A stretch of DNA of 61,762 bases from Terriglobales bacterium (GCA_027485675.1 JAIXQP010000029.1:1-61762); one strand, 5' to 3'. Positions 28,332-37,805 are shown, numbered from the stretch's first letter. Translations and numbers: made by a program. Notes: generated by a model not told the origin, from the letters alone.

Positions 28332-30924
28332 CCGGCGGCGCCGTTTGGCGCAACTCCGCGGCCCAGGCGGCCACCTGCGCCGGCCAGCGGCCGCCCCCCG
28401 CGTCGGCCGGGTCCAGCGCCACGGCCTCGGCGGCTCGCGCTTCGGCGCGGGGAATCAGCGCCAGCGCCTCGGCGCGCCGGCCGGTGCGCGCGAGCTGCCG
28501 CCCCAACGCCACATAGGCGCGCAGCGCCCACGTGCGTGCGCCGAGATTCTTGGCATCCATCGCGGCCAAGCTCTCTCCCACCTGCAAGCCGCGCCGCAGA
28601 TAGCGCTCCGCGCCGGCGTTGTCCCCCAGTTCGCCCAGCCGCGCCGCCAGCCGGAGACAGAGGTCGATCTGTTGCCGGCCCACCCCGCTGTTCGCCGGGT
28701 CCTCCCGCACAATCTCTTCCATGGCTGCCAACGATTCTTGCAGCAAATCCACCGCCCTTCGATCCGTTGGCGCCATCGCGCTGGCGTAACGCATCCGCGC
28801 CATCGCCCAATCCGTCCGCGTACTCCGCTTACCCGGTTCGCGCTGCCGCAGCCACTCGACCGGTTCGAGCATTTTGCCGTAGTAGGCGATGGCCTTGTCC
28901 CGGTCGCCCAGGCTATGCGGAAAGCCCCAGTGCAGATCGCCCAGCGCGGCATTCGCCAGCATCAGCGAACGGCGCGCCGGGGCGCTGTTGGGCTGCGCGG
29001 CCACTAACCGCTCCCGCAGCGCCAACGCCTGTTCGGCGTAGGGCCGGGCTGCTTGCGTCTCCCGCGCGTTGAAGTGCGCCGCTACGGCAGCGGCGTAGGC
29101 GTTGGCCGCCTCCTCCTGTAGCGCCGCATCGTCCGGGTTCTGCCGCAGCAGCGGCTCCAGCAGGGCGATGGGCTTCCGCACCAGACTCAGGTCCACCTGG
29201 GTGCGCCCGGCGATGTCGCGGTTGAACTGGACATAGGCTCGCGCCAGCCGGAGGGTCAGTAGGCGGTCCGCCGGGTTGGCGGCCACCGCTTTCTCCATTA
29301 CGGCAATGCCGCTCTGCGTCCGTTCCACCGCTAAAGCCGAACGGCCTGACCGGACGTCAATCTCCGCTAGCGCGGCGTAGACCGCCGCGAGCTCCCCCGC
29401 AATGGCGGCGTCCGCCGGCCGCCGGGCGTTCAGCGGCGCCAGGATTGCGAGCGCCTTCTGATAGCTATCCTGGCCCGCGGCCCGCTGCTCCAGGCTCGAC
29501 CCCAGAACGTTGGCTTGAATCGTCCCGGTGCGCGCGTACCCGGCGGCGATCTCCAGTTGCAGCGACTCGTCGCCCCCGGCTTCCGCCGATAGGCCGTTCA
29601 GATAGGTGAGCGCGGTTTGCACCACTACCTGCTGGGCGTCCACCGATGCCGGCAGCGCCTGAATCGCCCCCTGTACGTCATAGAGCAGCGCCCGGGCAAT
29701 GCCGCGCACCTGGGTGAAGCGGCGCTCGGCCAGCCGGGCCTGATACGTGGTGGCGGCCACGCCGGCCAACAGCGCCAGCACGGCCAACGCGACGGCGGAA
29801 GAGGCCAGCTGGTTGCGGTGCAGGAAGCGGCCTATCCGGTACGCCGGGCTATCGGCGCGCGCGCGGATCGGCCGCGATTCCAGGTGCGCCCGCAGATCGT
29901 CGGCCAGCGCGGCCACCGATTGGTACCGGCGCTCCGGATCCTTCTGCGTGGCGGTCGCGATGATCACGTCGAGGTCGCCGCGCAGCCGCTCCGCGCCGGG
30001 CAGGCTGCTGGCCAGGGGTAGTTCCACTTCACAGATCGCGCGCTGCAGCGCCGCCAGCGACGTCGCCTCCACGGGCTGCGCCCGGCGCCGCGTCAGCATC
30101 TCAAACAGCAGAAGCCCAAGCTGATAGATGTCCGTCCGCGTGGTCACCGCGCGGCCGAGAATCTGTTCGGGCGCCGTGTAACTCGGCGTGCCCGGGCCGA
30201 TGGCGGTCTGCGTCTGCGCCTCCTCGAGATCGAGCAATTTCGCAATGCCAAAGTCGATGAGTTTGGGGTTGCCGCGGTCGTCCACCAGCACGTTCCCCGG
30301 CTTCAGGTCGCGGTGAACAATCAGGTTCTGATGGGCGTACTCCACCGCCGCGCAGATCTTCAAGAACAGTTCGCAAGCGGCGCGCAGGCTGGGGTTCGCA
30401 CGGGCCAGGTAGCGGTCGAGCGGTTCGCCCTCACAATACTCGGTGACGAAGTAGGGCAGCCCTTCACTCGTCGATCCGCCATCGATCAGCCGGGCGATGT
30501 GCGGATGTTCGAGGCCGGCCAGAATGCGCCGCTCCTGCCGGAACCGCTCGAGCAGCGGCTGCGAGAACGGCGCGAGGGTCGAGATCTTCAAGGCCACCCG
30601 CTGCGCGAAGTCGCCCTCCCGGGCGGCCTCAAAAACGATGCTCATCCCGCCGCGCCCAATCTCGCGGATGAGCCGGTAGGAGCCGATCACCCTGCCGGCC
30701 CACTCGGGCGGCGCGCCTTCGTCGCCGGCGGCGGTTCGGGCCAGGCCCGTAATGGCGCTGGCCAGTTGGTCCTGGGACCGGGCGTCGTTGCGCAGCAGCT
30801 CCTCTAGTTCCGTGCGCAAGGCCGGATCATTCACGCCGTCCAGAAGCGCTGCCCGGGCGGGCCCGTCGAGACCCACCGCCTCCGTGAAGAGCTGTTCGAG
30901 TTGGGCAAACCGTTCCGGCGTCAT
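28318..30924 (-). CDS. Ser/Thr protein kinase with C-terminal TPR-like region
   Basis: An 868-residue Hanks-type kinase. An N-terminal ~75 residues resemble a sigma-linked helical segment. The kinase domain (~80-350) has the Gly loop REIGRGGMSIVFEA, catalytic Lys113, the HRDLKPGNVLVDD loop and DFGIAKLL. A transmembrane helix (SAVALAVLALLAGVAATTY) comes next, then an extracytoplasmic helical repeat region of ~450 residues resembling TPRs. The start overlaps the ECF sigma gene by ATGA (30921-30924), the standard acidobacterial sigma/kinase pair. It probably phosphorylates that sigma factor or a shared partner. The 3' end overlaps the BACON pseudogene by 14 bp. The start at 30924 was preferred over a longer in-frame extension. 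Confidence 0.92.
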   Translation of the reverse strand: MTPERFAQLEQLFTEAVGLDGPARAALLDGVNDPALRTELEELLRNDARSQDQLASAITGLARTAAGDEGAPPEWAGRVIGSYRLIREIGRGGMSIVFEAAREGDFAQRVALKISTLAPFSQPLLERFRQERRILAGLEHPHIARLIDGGSTSEGLPYFVTEYCEGEPLDRYLARANPSLRAACELFLKICAAVEYAHQNLIVHRDLKPGNVLVDDRGNPKLIDFGIAKLLDLEEAQTQTAIGPGTPSYTAPEQILGRAVTTRTDIYQLGLLLFEMLTRRRAQPVEATSLAALQRAICEVELPLASSLPGAERLRGDLDVIIATATQKDPERRYQSVAALADDLRAHLESRPIRARADSPAYRIGRFLHRNQLASSAVALAVLALLAGVAATTYQARLAERRFTQVRGIARALLYDVQGAIQALPASVDAQQVVVQTALTYLNGLSAEAGGDESLQLEIAAGYARTGTIQANVLGSSLEQRAAGQDSYQKALAILAPLNARRPADAAIAGELAAVYAALAEIDVRSGRSALAVERTQSGIAVMEKAVAANPADRLLTLRLARAYVQFNRDIAGRTQVDLSLVRKPIALLEPLLRQNPDDAALQEEAANAYAAAVAAHFNARETQAARPYAEQALALRERLVAAQPNSAPARRSLMLANAALGDLHWGFPHSLGDRDKAIAYYGKMLEPVEWLRQREPGKRSTRTDWAMARMRYASAMAPTDRRAVDLLQESLAAMEEIVREDPANSGVGRQQIDLCLRLAARLGELGDNAGAERYLRRGLQVGESLAAMDAKNLGARTWALRAYVALGRQLARTGRRAEALALIPRAEARAAEAVALDPADAGGGRWPAQVAAWAAELRQTAPPAKAR

Positions 30925-31523
30925 GACTCTTCCGGGAGCGGCACGGAGACAGCGGAGTTCAACCACGCCTTGGCCATGCGCAGCTCGCGGTTCACCGTGG
31001 CGGTGGAGATGCCCAGCGATTCGCCAATCTCCGATTGCGTCAAGCCGCCGAAGAAGTGCAGCTCAATGATGCTGGCCATGCGCCGATGGAACTCCTCCAG
31101 TTTGCCGAGGGCTTGATGGATGATCAGGAAGCGGCTGGCGCGTTCGACCGCCGTTTCGTCGGCGGCGTCGAGCTCGTCCGACACCGGCACGTGCGCCATC
31201 CCGCCCCCGCGTTTCGCCGCGTGCACCCGGCGGGCATGGTCCACCAGGATCTGCCGCATCAGCTTGGCGACCAAGGCATGGAGTTCGTTCCGGCTGGCGA
31301 AACCCTGCGGGCGCAGGCGGGCGAGCGCCAAATAGGCTTCGTGCACCAGCGCCGTGGGCTGCAGCACGTGGCCGGAATCCTCCCGGTAAAAATGCGCCTG
31401 CGCCATGCGCCGCCACTGCGGATACAGGGCATCCGCGAGCAGAGGCAAGACCGAGGCATCACCGCTGGCCCAGCGGTTCAGCATCCCTGTCACTTCGCCT
31501 TGGGGCTCCCCGGTCGGATCCAT
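30921..31523 (-). CDS. ECF-type RNA polymerase sigma factor
   Basis: A 200-residue sigma-70 family protein. Region 2 (LQPTALVHEAYLALARL through LMRQILVDHARRVHAAK) and region 4 with its helix-turn-helix (LTQSEIGESLGISTATVNRELRMAKAWL) are intact. This is the type with a conserved PTALVHEAYL motif that is abundant in Acidobacteria and Planctomycetes and usually controlled by a partner kinase. Here the kinase gene overlaps by 4 bp downstream. It is divergent from a small secreted protein gene, and the 45-bp gap must carry both promoters. Confidence 0.93.
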   Translation of the reverse strand: MDPTGEPQGEVTGMLNRWASGDASVLPLLADALYPQWRRMAQAHFYREDSGHVLQPTALVHEAYLALARLRPQGFASRNELHALVAKLMRQILVDHARRVHAAKRGGGMAHVPVSDELDAADETAVERASRFLIIHQALGKLEEFHRRMASIIELHFFGGLTQSEIGESLGISTATVNRELRMAKAWLNSAVSVPLPEES

Positions 31524-31567
31524 AATGTCATCTCAGAATACCGAAATCGGATATGCTTAGGTCCGCT

Positions 31568-31921
31568 ATGCATCGCCTCTTGCTGAGTCTTGCTCTCGCC
31601 TCGCTCTCCGCCTTCGCCGCTGACATCGCCGGTAACTGGAAAGCCACCGCCGAAGGCCCCAACGGCGCCATGTCCCGCACCTTCTCTTTCAAAGTGGAGG
31701 GCGCCAAGCTCACCGGCGAAACCGTCAGCTCCCTGGTGGGCAAATCGGCAATCGAGAACGGGAAAGTTGACGGGGACTCCATCTCCTTCGTCATCAACGT
31801 GAAGTTTCAAGGCAACGAGATGCAGGTGAACTACAAGGGCAAGCTGGCCGGCGACACCCTGAACCTCACCGCCGAAACCCCGCAAGGCGAAATCGCCTGG
31901 GTCGCCAAACGCGGGTCCTGA
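31568..31921 (+). CDS. Small secreted beta-rich protein
   Basis: A 117-residue protein with signal peptide (HRLLLSLALASLSAFAAD). The mature part alternates Gly, Thr and hydrophobic residues (IAGNWKATAEG, FKVEGAKLTGETV, GKVDGDSISFVINVKF, GKLAGDTLNLTAE). This is a lipocalin-like or beta-barrel repeat pattern common in acidobacterial exported proteins of unknown role. The ATG at 31568 was chosen because an upstream ATG (31553) adds five residues with no benefit. It is divergent from the sigma factor gene. Confidence 0.75.
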   Translation: MHRLLLSLALASLSAFAADIAGNWKATAEGPNGAMSRTFSFKVEGAKLTGETVSSLVGKSAIENGKVDGDSISFVINVKFQGNEMQVNYKGKLAGDTLNLTAETPQGEIAWVAKRGS

Positions 31922-31927
31922 CCGGCC

Positions 31928-34321
31928 TTAGAAATAGAACCGCAGCCGCGCGCCCACGGTCCGCGGCTGCACCACGCGCGTACCCACAAAGGCCGATTGG
32001 AAGTTGAACAACGCGGTCTGGTTGCCGAGGTTCAGCACCTGCACGTTGAAGTCCCACTGCCGGCGGTCGTTGCGGATGCGTTCATAGCCGGCCACGACAT
32101 CGACGATGGTCCGGGGCTTGGTCCGCGGCGGGTCGCTGAGCAGGTTCACGTAGGGCAGCAGGTCGGCGTAGTCCGGGTCCTCCCGCACCACATCCGGGTC
32201 TGCGCCGCCGGTCACCAGGCCGCTATCGTGGCGCAGCGAGACGGTCGAATAGAAACCCCGGCGGTGGGTGTAGTTCACCACGCTTTGCAGGCTCAGCCTC
32301 TGGTCGTGGTCGATGACGAAGGGCCCTTCGTTCAGCAGGGTGACGTTGCCGTTGCCGATGTAGAGGCCGCCGACAAAGGGCGGCGTCGAAATCGCCCGGG
32401 CGTGCGTCGCGGCCAGGCTGCCGGAGAGCCCCTTCCACGGCGTCATCACGAGGCGGCTCTCCACCGAGTTCACCCGGATGGCCAGCAACTGCAGCGGGAA
32501 GACGATGGGCGTATTGAAGAAGTTGTTCACGTCCTGCTGGTTCCGCGCGTTCTTGTGATAGAACGACGAGTTCACGCTGAACCGCCGGCCGAGCGACTGC
32601 TGAAAGCCCACCTCCATCAGGTTCTGCCGCTCCGGGCTGATGCGCTGTACGCCGGTGGCTTCGCGGATGGCCGGATCGACGAGCACCTGCGCCTTCTCCG
32701 AGCTCGACACGAGCAGGTTCTCGTTCTGCGGCGTCTGCATCAGCCGGTTATACGAGGCCCGGAAGACCGTTCCCGTGCGCTTCAGGTGATAGGAGGCGCC
32801 GACCCGCGGCTGCCACATCGTCTGGTCGACGAGAAACCGGTAGACGTCGTAGCGGAGGCCGAGTGAAACCTGAAAATCGCCCAGCTTGATGGAGTCCTGC
32901 ACATGGCCGGTGTAGAAGCCGCCCGTCGCGCGCTCCGAGAAGTTGAACAGGCGCCCGCCCCGCGAAAGATCGAACGGCACGAGCGTCGCCACATACTCTT
33001 CGCTGTCCGGATGGTTGAATTGGGGATCCGTAATGCCGAACGAAAACTGCTCGCGCAGAGGAATCCGCTGCAGGTCCACGCCGCCGCGAATGTTATGGCG
33101 GCCGCGCACGGTGGCGTAGCGATGGGTCAGGGCCACAGTGGTCAGCCGCCGCTCCTGCGCGGCGGTCACGGGCGTATCGCCGGCGCTCGGCAGCAGGTTT
33201 GACGTGGAGGTCCGGACCGAATAGTTCATCTCGTAGGTCGAAGCAGCATCGATCGTCCGGACCCAGTTGAAGGCCGTCGAAAAGTCGCCGAGCTCCTGCC
33301 GCTGATTCATGCCGTTGGCGTGTTGGCTCCGCAGGTTCGCCAGTTGAAACGGGGCGCGGCCCGTCAGGAAGTTCACCCGGAAAATGTCCCGGTCGCTGGC
33401 CTGATAGTCGAGCCGGAGAAAGCCGCGCGTCGAGTTGCCACCGTTGTGCAGGTTGTCGAGGGAGACGGAATCGAGATAACGGTTGGACTTCATCGTGTTC
33501 ACGAGACCCGAATAGCCGAAGCGGTTGCTCTTGCCGGCGAACTGCGTCACCTGGCCGAGCGTGTCGTATCCGGCCGCGCTCACGGCGGTGCTGCCGGTGA
33601 AGCGCCGGTCGGCGCCCAAGCCCGATTTCGTGTTCACGTTAACGACCGCCGCGATCTTGGCGCCGTATTCGGCGGGAATGTTGCCCGTGAAGATCTCCAC
33701 GTTCTGCACGATGTTCGGGTCCACGGCGTTGGCGAAGGCGCCGGTCAACTGGTCCGTGATCGGCATGCCGTCGATGATGAACGACATCTGCGTATGGGCA
33801 CCGCGCGGATGGATGGACCCGTTGGCGTTCTGCGCGAAGCCGGGGAAGGTCTGCACGACGGCCTCAAGGCCACGGTTGGCCACGGAAAGCGCCAGGCGCT
33901 CGATCTCTTTCTGATTGATCTGCCCCCGCGTGCCGGTGTCTTCGGGCGTCACCAGGCTCAGCGTTTCAAACGCGGAGACGGTGGTGGAGGTCTCCGCCGT
34001 CATCAGCCGCAGCCGGATGGTCACCACCTGCGCGGCGGCGTTCGAGAACGTAATCGTCTGTTCGTGAATCTGAAAGCCGGCGGCCCTAACGGAGAGTTCG
34101 TAGGTCCGCAGCGGAATGCTCAGCAGTTGAAAGCTGCCATCCGCGCGGGTCTCGACCGTCTGCTCAAAACCCGTCAAGGCGTTGCGCAGGAGCACCCGCG
34201 CGCCGCCCACGCCGGCGCCGGAAGGGTCGGTGACGGAGCCGCTTACCGAAGCGGTCGTCTGACTCCAGAGCAAGCCAACGCAAGCCAATACCGCCCCCAG
34301 GGCGAGTCGAATGGAATACAC
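31928..34321 (-). CDS. TonB-dependent receptor with carboxypeptidase-regulatory-like domain, second
   Basis: A 797-residue outer-membrane transporter. It has a signal peptide (~1-20), a carboxypeptidase-regulatory-like domain (ASVSGSVTDPSGAGV at ~25-110), a plug domain (RGAHTQMSFIIDGMPITDQ, GNIPAEYGAKIAAVVNV) and a barrel ending FYF. The ligand is unknown. Upstream in the same direction is a small membrane protein with a His/Cys-containing loop, which may belong to the same unit. Codon choice is more relaxed than in the C-ending-codon genes before 26000. Confidence 0.92.
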   Translation of the reverse strand: MYSIRLALGAVLACVGLLWSQTTASVSGSVTDPSGAGVGGARVLLRNALTGFEQTVETRADGSFQLLSIPLRTYELSVRAAGFQIHEQTITFSNAAAQVVTIRLRLMTAETSTTVSAFETLSLVTPEDTGTRGQINQKEIERLALSVANRGLEAVVQTFPGFAQNANGSIHPRGAHTQMSFIIDGMPITDQLTGAFANAVDPNIVQNVEIFTGNIPAEYGAKIAAVVNVNTKSGLGADRRFTGSTAVSAAGYDTLGQVTQFAGKSNRFGYSGLVNTMKSNRYLDSVSLDNLHNGGNSTRGFLRLDYQASDRDIFRVNFLTGRAPFQLANLRSQHANGMNQRQELGDFSTAFNWVRTIDAASTYEMNYSVRTSTSNLLPSAGDTPVTAAQERRLTTVALTHRYATVRGRHNIRGGVDLQRIPLREQFSFGITDPQFNHPDSEEYVATLVPFDLSRGGRLFNFSERATGGFYTGHVQDSIKLGDFQVSLGLRYDVYRFLVDQTMWQPRVGASYHLKRTGTVFRASYNRLMQTPQNENLLVSSSEKAQVLVDPAIREATGVQRISPERQNLMEVGFQQSLGRRFSVNSSFYHKNARNQQDVNNFFNTPIVFPLQLLAIRVNSVESRLVMTPWKGLSGSLAATHARAISTPPFVGGLYIGNGNVTLLNEGPFVIDHDQRLSLQSVVNYTHRRGFYSTVSLRHDSGLVTGGADPDVVREDPDYADLLPYVNLLSDPPRTKPRTIVDVVAGYERIRNDRRQWDFNVQVLNLGNQTALFNFQSAFVGTRVVQPRTVGARLRFYF

Positions 34322-34369
34322 AAAGTCCTCTCTTTCGGTCTCAGGTTGCAGGGAAAATGCCGCGGCAAC

Positions 34370-34648
34370 TTAGAAAGAGGGAGGACCTCGGCCCGCCAGG
34401 GGCGCTACGGTTGCAAAATCGGGCCTGAGGACTCTTTCGGTCTCCACGCCGGCCAGCCGAACCAGCACGGCGAGGGCGACGGCTATCACTACAGCCGCTT
34501 CCGCCACCGCTTCGTCGATGTTATTGAGCGAACAGCGATACGGGTTTCCGGCGTCGTGCTGATGCAGCGGCGTATAGATCGCCACGGCAAAGAACGACAG
34601 GAGCAGCGCGGTGAAAAGTGCAGCGAACCGCGACCGCGTTAAACTCAT
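34370..34648 (-). CDS. Small membrane protein with His/Cys loop
   Basis: A 92-residue protein with two membrane segments (~8-25 and ~48-65). Between them is a loop with YTPLHQHDAGNPYRCSL, whose His, His, Asp and Cys could bind a metal. DUF2946-like proteins have a similar layout and often sit next to metal-related TonB receptors. The TonB receptor starts 48 bp downstream, so cotranscription is likely. Whether the receptor handles copper, iron or something else is not decided by sequence. Confidence 0.6.
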   Translation of the reverse strand: MSLTRSRFAALFTALLLSFFAVAIYTPLHQHDAGNPYRCSLNNIDEAVAEAAVVIAVALAVLVRLAGVETERVLRPDFATVAPLAGRGPPSF

Positions 34649-34652
34649 GCCC

Positions 34653-35267
34653 TTAGTGTAACGCAGGCTCCGGGATCGACTCGCGGTTCATCATGACGTC
34701 CTGCAAGTCGGACCAGCCGCAGTTCCCGCTGTTTTTGACAAACGTGATGGTTTCCACGGGAAAACTGCGCGGACCGGTATACTCGGCCCACCGTTTCCGG
34801 CACAACTCGAGACCCATCGCAAACTGCTCCGGCGTCAACTCCTGCCCCAGAGTAATATGCGGATGGTAGGCGAACGGTTCGGCGTAGGCTAAGGCGTCCC
34901 CGTTCAGCTCATCGTGCATGGCTGTCAGCTGCTCCCGCCCGGCGGCGAGATCGAGGTAAATCACGTTGGTCACCGGGAAGATGCAGATCTCCCCTAAGAC
35001 GACGTCGAAGGCCGGGTGGTGTCCGGCGACGCTGGCGACCTTTTCCATGGCGCCTGCCTGATCGCCCGCCAGCTTCCGGGGGGGCAACAGCGAGACGTGG
35101 GACCGCAGGCGGCACGTCGGAACAATTTCCTGGCGCAACGAGTAGAGAAAGTCCCCCAACTCGCCATTGATATAAGCCACCAAGGCGTAAACCGAATCGG
35201 GAGGACGTTGCCCGTTTCCGTTACCGTTCACTGCTCCCACAGGATGGGGTCCCGACGAGGGCTCCAT
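34653..35267 (-). CDS. 2'-5' RNA ligase / 2H phosphoesterase family protein
   Basis: A 204-residue cytoplasmic protein with the two HxT/S motifs that define 2H phosphoesterases: H57-V-S59 in RSHVSLLPP and H137-I-T139 in HPHITLGQ. Such enzymes open 2',3'-cyclic phosphates or act on RNA ends. The first ~22 residues (Asn/Gly/Pro-rich) are low complexity. It starts 6 bp after the 98-residue ORF on the same strand, and with the patatin gene forms a minus-strand series 36284 to 34653. Confidence 0.85.
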   Translation of the reverse strand: MEPSSGPHPVGAVNGNGNGQRPPDSVYALVAYINGELGDFLYSLRQEIVPTCRLRSHVSLLPPRKLAGDQAGAMEKVASVAGHHPAFDVVLGEICIFPVTNVIYLDLAAGREQLTAMHDELNGDALAYAEPFAYHPHITLGQELTPEQFAMGLELCRKRWAEYTGPRSFPVETITFVKNSGNCGWSDLQDVMMNRESIPEPALH

Positions 35268-35273
35268 AGATAC

Positions 35274-35570
35274 TTACATCTTAACTGGAATCGCGGGCGC
35301 TTGCTCGGGCACTACCCACTTGGCTTCTTCAAAGCCGATGTACTTGTACAGGCGAATCTCGCCCAACTCGTTCTCGAGAATGTCACCCACCTGTAACGCG
35401 GCGTCGGTTCCCTTCAACTGTTCCCAGGCTTCGTACGGGTTGCCAGCGTCGATACTGCCCGCTTCCTCATAGTCCTTCAGCTTCACAAGCGTTACGCCGC
35501 TCGTGTGCGGAGCCCAGCGGAAGTTCTGCCGGGGCGAATCCTTCATCCGCAAAATGCGATACGTTGGCAT
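35274..35570 (-). CDS. Conserved acidobacterial-type protein, function unknown
   Basis: A 98-residue soluble protein starting MPTYRILRMKDSPRQNFRW, with further regular alternation (GVTLVKLKDYEEAG, LQVGDILENELGEIRLYKYIG). This suggests a small beta-barrel or winged fold. It sits between the 2H phosphoesterase and the patatin gene on the same strand. No domain assignment is possible. The frame, composition and tight spacing make it a real gene. Confidence 0.75.
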   Translation of the reverse strand: MPTYRILRMKDSPRQNFRWAPHTSGVTLVKLKDYEEAGSIDAGNPYEAWEQLKGTDAALQVGDILENELGEIRLYKYIGFEEAKWVVPEQAPAIPVKM

Positions 35571-35579
35571 ACCCCTCGA

Positions 35580-36284
35580 TTATCGCGCAGCCGCTTCGCC
35601 CAGCGCGATCCACCGCTCCATGTTCCCCCGGTCCCAGACGGCCGAGTGCCGCAGCGGGCCCAGCCGGGCCGGCGGCTGAATGCGCCGGACGTGCGGCCCA
35701 TCCGGGCGCTTCCGCCGCCCCACGCCCCACCACCACGGCAGGTGCGTCCAGGCGTCGATCGCCACGATCTCCGTCGCTCCCCACTCTTCGGCCACCCACA
35801 CCGGACAAGCGGCGCGCAGACCGCCGTCGAACGACAGGCCGCCTTCGAGGCGCTTGGCCGGCAGCAGCCCCGGCACGGCGCAGGAGGCGAGCAGGTGGTC
35901 CACGGTCACAGCGGCATCCCAATAGACCCGGTTCTCGAACCGGAACCCCTCGCAGACCGTGACGCCGAGTGGCAGCGCCGGGGTGTACTTCGCCGTCACC
36001 CGCTGCAGCAGCGCTTCGAGTCCGGCCGTGTCCAGAATGCCGTCGCCGAGATAGCGGGGCCAGCGCAGACGGGGCGCGGCCTCCACCTGCTCGTCGAGGG
36101 TCAGCCAGAAGCGGCAGAGCAGTTCCGGGTCCACGTGGCTGGCGATGGTCCAAGCGTTGAGCGCCCCGGCGGAGGCGCCGATGACAACGTCCGGCTGAAA
36201 CCGGCCCGCGAGCGCGCGCCAAGCTCCGGCCTGGAACGCCGCGAACATGCCTCCCCCGCTCAATACCAACGCTCGCTTCGGCAT
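35580..36284 (-). CDS. Patatin-like phospholipase
   Basis: A 234-residue lipase of the patatin fold with a Ser-Asp dyad: nucleophile Ser38 in the elbow GASAG (36-40) and Asp153 in SFDGG. The oxyanion-hole glycines are in LVLSGGGMFAAFQAG. Such proteins hydrolyse acyl chains from phospholipids or glycolipids. No signal peptide is visible, so it is probably cytoplasmic. It heads the minus-strand series with the 98-residue protein and the 2H phosphoesterase, and is divergent from the gene at 36317. Confidence 0.9.
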   Translation of the reverse strand: MPKRALVLSGGGMFAAFQAGAWRALAGRFQPDVVIGASAGALNAWTIASHVDPELLCRFWLTLDEQVEAAPRLRWPRYLGDGILDTAGLEALLQRVTAKYTPALPLGVTVCEGFRFENRVYWDAAVTVDHLLASCAVPGLLPAKRLEGGLSFDGGLRAACPVWVAEEWGATEIVAIDAWTHLPWWWGVGRRKRPDGPHVRRIQPPARLGPLRHSAVWDRGNMERWIALGEAAAR

Positions 36285-36316
36285 CTGCTACCAGTCTGAC
36301 GGATCGCAAGGCGATA

Positions 36317-36694
36317 ATGGTTCGGATGTCTCCCGAAGCAGAGATCGCCGCCATTCTCGCCTCCGGCTCCGGCGCGCGGGCGCTGCTCGCCGCTTCGCAA
36401 CTGCCCCCCGGCGTCCGCACCGGGCTCTGGCTCCGCTGCGGCTTCTGGGAGGAAGCTCACAACGTCGCGCAGGACCTCCATACCCCCACCGGCAGCTACT
36501 GGCACGCCATTATCCATCGGGATGAACCGGACGAGTTCAACGCCGGCTACTGGTTCCGCCGCATCGGCTCCCACCCCGTACTGCTCCAGATGGCCAGCCG
36601 TTGGGATACCGCCGCCTTCACCCACGCCTCCCCCGCGCAACGCCAACGCGAGGCCCAACTGCTGCTCGATTTCTGCATCGCGAATCGCGAATAA
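36317..36694 (+). CDS. Conserved hypothetical protein
   Basis: A 125-residue soluble protein with signature GVRTGLWLRCGFWEEAHNVAQ and TGSYWHAIIHRDEPDEFNAGYW. The Trp/His/Asp richness of the middle suggests a metal or nucleotide site, but no family with known function is recognised. An ATG at 36326 (MSPEAE) is an equally good start. It is followed by an alcohol dehydrogenase gene after ~10 bp and probably cotranscribed with it. Confidence 0.7.
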   Translation: MVRMSPEAEIAAILASGSGARALLAASQLPPGVRTGLWLRCGFWEEAHNVAQDLHTPTGSYWHAIIHRDEPDEFNAGYWFRRIGSHPVLLQMASRWDTAAFTHASPAQRQREAQLLLDFCIANRE

Positions 36695-36704
36695 GGACCG
36701 GACC

Positions 36705-37805
36705 ATGAAATCCATCACCGCCGCCGTGTTGACGGCCTACGAACAACCCCTCGAAATTCGCCAGTATCCGGCGCTGACCGCCGCCGGGCCCGGCGAGTGC
36801 GTCGTCCGGATCGAAATGGCCGGCATCTGCGGCACCGACGTCCATCTCTGGCTGGGGCAGCTGCCGATCCCGTTGCCCGTCATCATGGGGCATGAGACCG
36901 TTGGCCGCATCGAACTGCTCGGCGAGGGCCTGCACAAGGACTTCCGCGGCGAGACGCTCGCCGTGGGCGACCGGGTGGTCTGGGCGAGCTCCATCACCTG
37001 CGGCGAGTGCTACTACTGCCGGGTGGTCCGGCAGCCCACCCGCTGCGTGAACCGGAAAGCCTACGGCATCAGCTACTGCTGCGACATCGACCCGCATCTG
37101 CGCGGCGGCTACGCCGAGCAGATCCATCTGCGGGCCGGCACGTCGCTGTTTAAGATTCCGGACGCGGTGCCGACGGAGGCCGTGGTCGGCTCCGGCTGCG
37201 CCCTGATGACCGCCATTCATGGCCTGGAACGCTGCCCGGTTTCCTGGGGCGATTCGGTGGTGGTGCAGGGCACCGGTCCGGTGGGCCTGGCCGCGATCGC
37301 CGTGGCCAAGCAGAGCGGCGCGGGCAAGATTATCGCCATTGGCGGCCCCGCGCATCGCATCGCCATGGCGCAGGCCTTCGGGGCGGATGTCGTCGTGGAT
37401 ATTGCGGCCGTCCCGACCCCGGAAGCGCGCCGCGAATTGGTGCTGGCGGAGACGGGCGGCTTCGGCGCCGATCTGGTGGTGGAGTGCGTGGGCTATCCCG
37501 GCGCGGTGAATGAGGGGATTGAACTGCCCCGCGATGGCGGCAAATATCTCGTTCTCGGCCAGTACGCCAATGCCGGGAATATCTCCTTCAACCCGCACAT
37601 CATCACCCGCAAACAGCTGACGATTTTCGGCAGTTGGGCGTTTGAGGCGCGGCACGTTGATAAAGCCCTGCGCATGCTCGAAATCCCTCACTGGCAACAT
37701 CTTTTTGCCGAAGAGATAACCGCACGCTTTCCTCTCGAGGAAGCGAACACGGCTCTCGATACCGTGCGTAACTGGCGGGCCGGGAAGACCGTACTCATTC
37801 CATGA
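36705..37805 (+). CDS. Zinc-dependent alcohol dehydrogenase family protein
   Basis: A 366-residue MDR-type dehydrogenase. Catalytic zinc ligands are Cys42 (AGICGTDVH) and His63-Glu64 (MGHETVG). The structural zinc site is Cys99, Cys102, Cys105 and Cys114 (TCGECYYCR...RC). The nucleotide-binding turn is VVVQGTGPVGLAAI. The substrate is an alcohol or polyol (threonine/sorbitol dehydrogenase-like). ATG 36705 follows AAGGA at 36693. Its stop shares ATGA with the HlyD-type adaptor gene. Confidence 0.92.
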   Translation: MKSITAAVLTAYEQPLEIRQYPALTAAGPGECVVRIEMAGICGTDVHLWLGQLPIPLPVIMGHETVGRIELLGEGLHKDFRGETLAVGDRVVWASSITCGECYYCRVVRQPTRCVNRKAYGISYCCDIDPHLRGGYAEQIHLRAGTSLFKIPDAVPTEAVVGSGCALMTAIHGLERCPVSWGDSVVVQGTGPVGLAAIAVAKQSGAGKIIAIGGPAHRIAMAQAFGADVVVDIAAVPTPEARRELVLAETGGFGADLVVECVGYPGAVNEGIELPRDGGKYLVLGQYANAGNISFNPHIITRKQLTIFGSWAFEARHVDKALRMLEIPHWQHLFAEEITARFPLEEANTALDTVRNWRAGKTVLIP

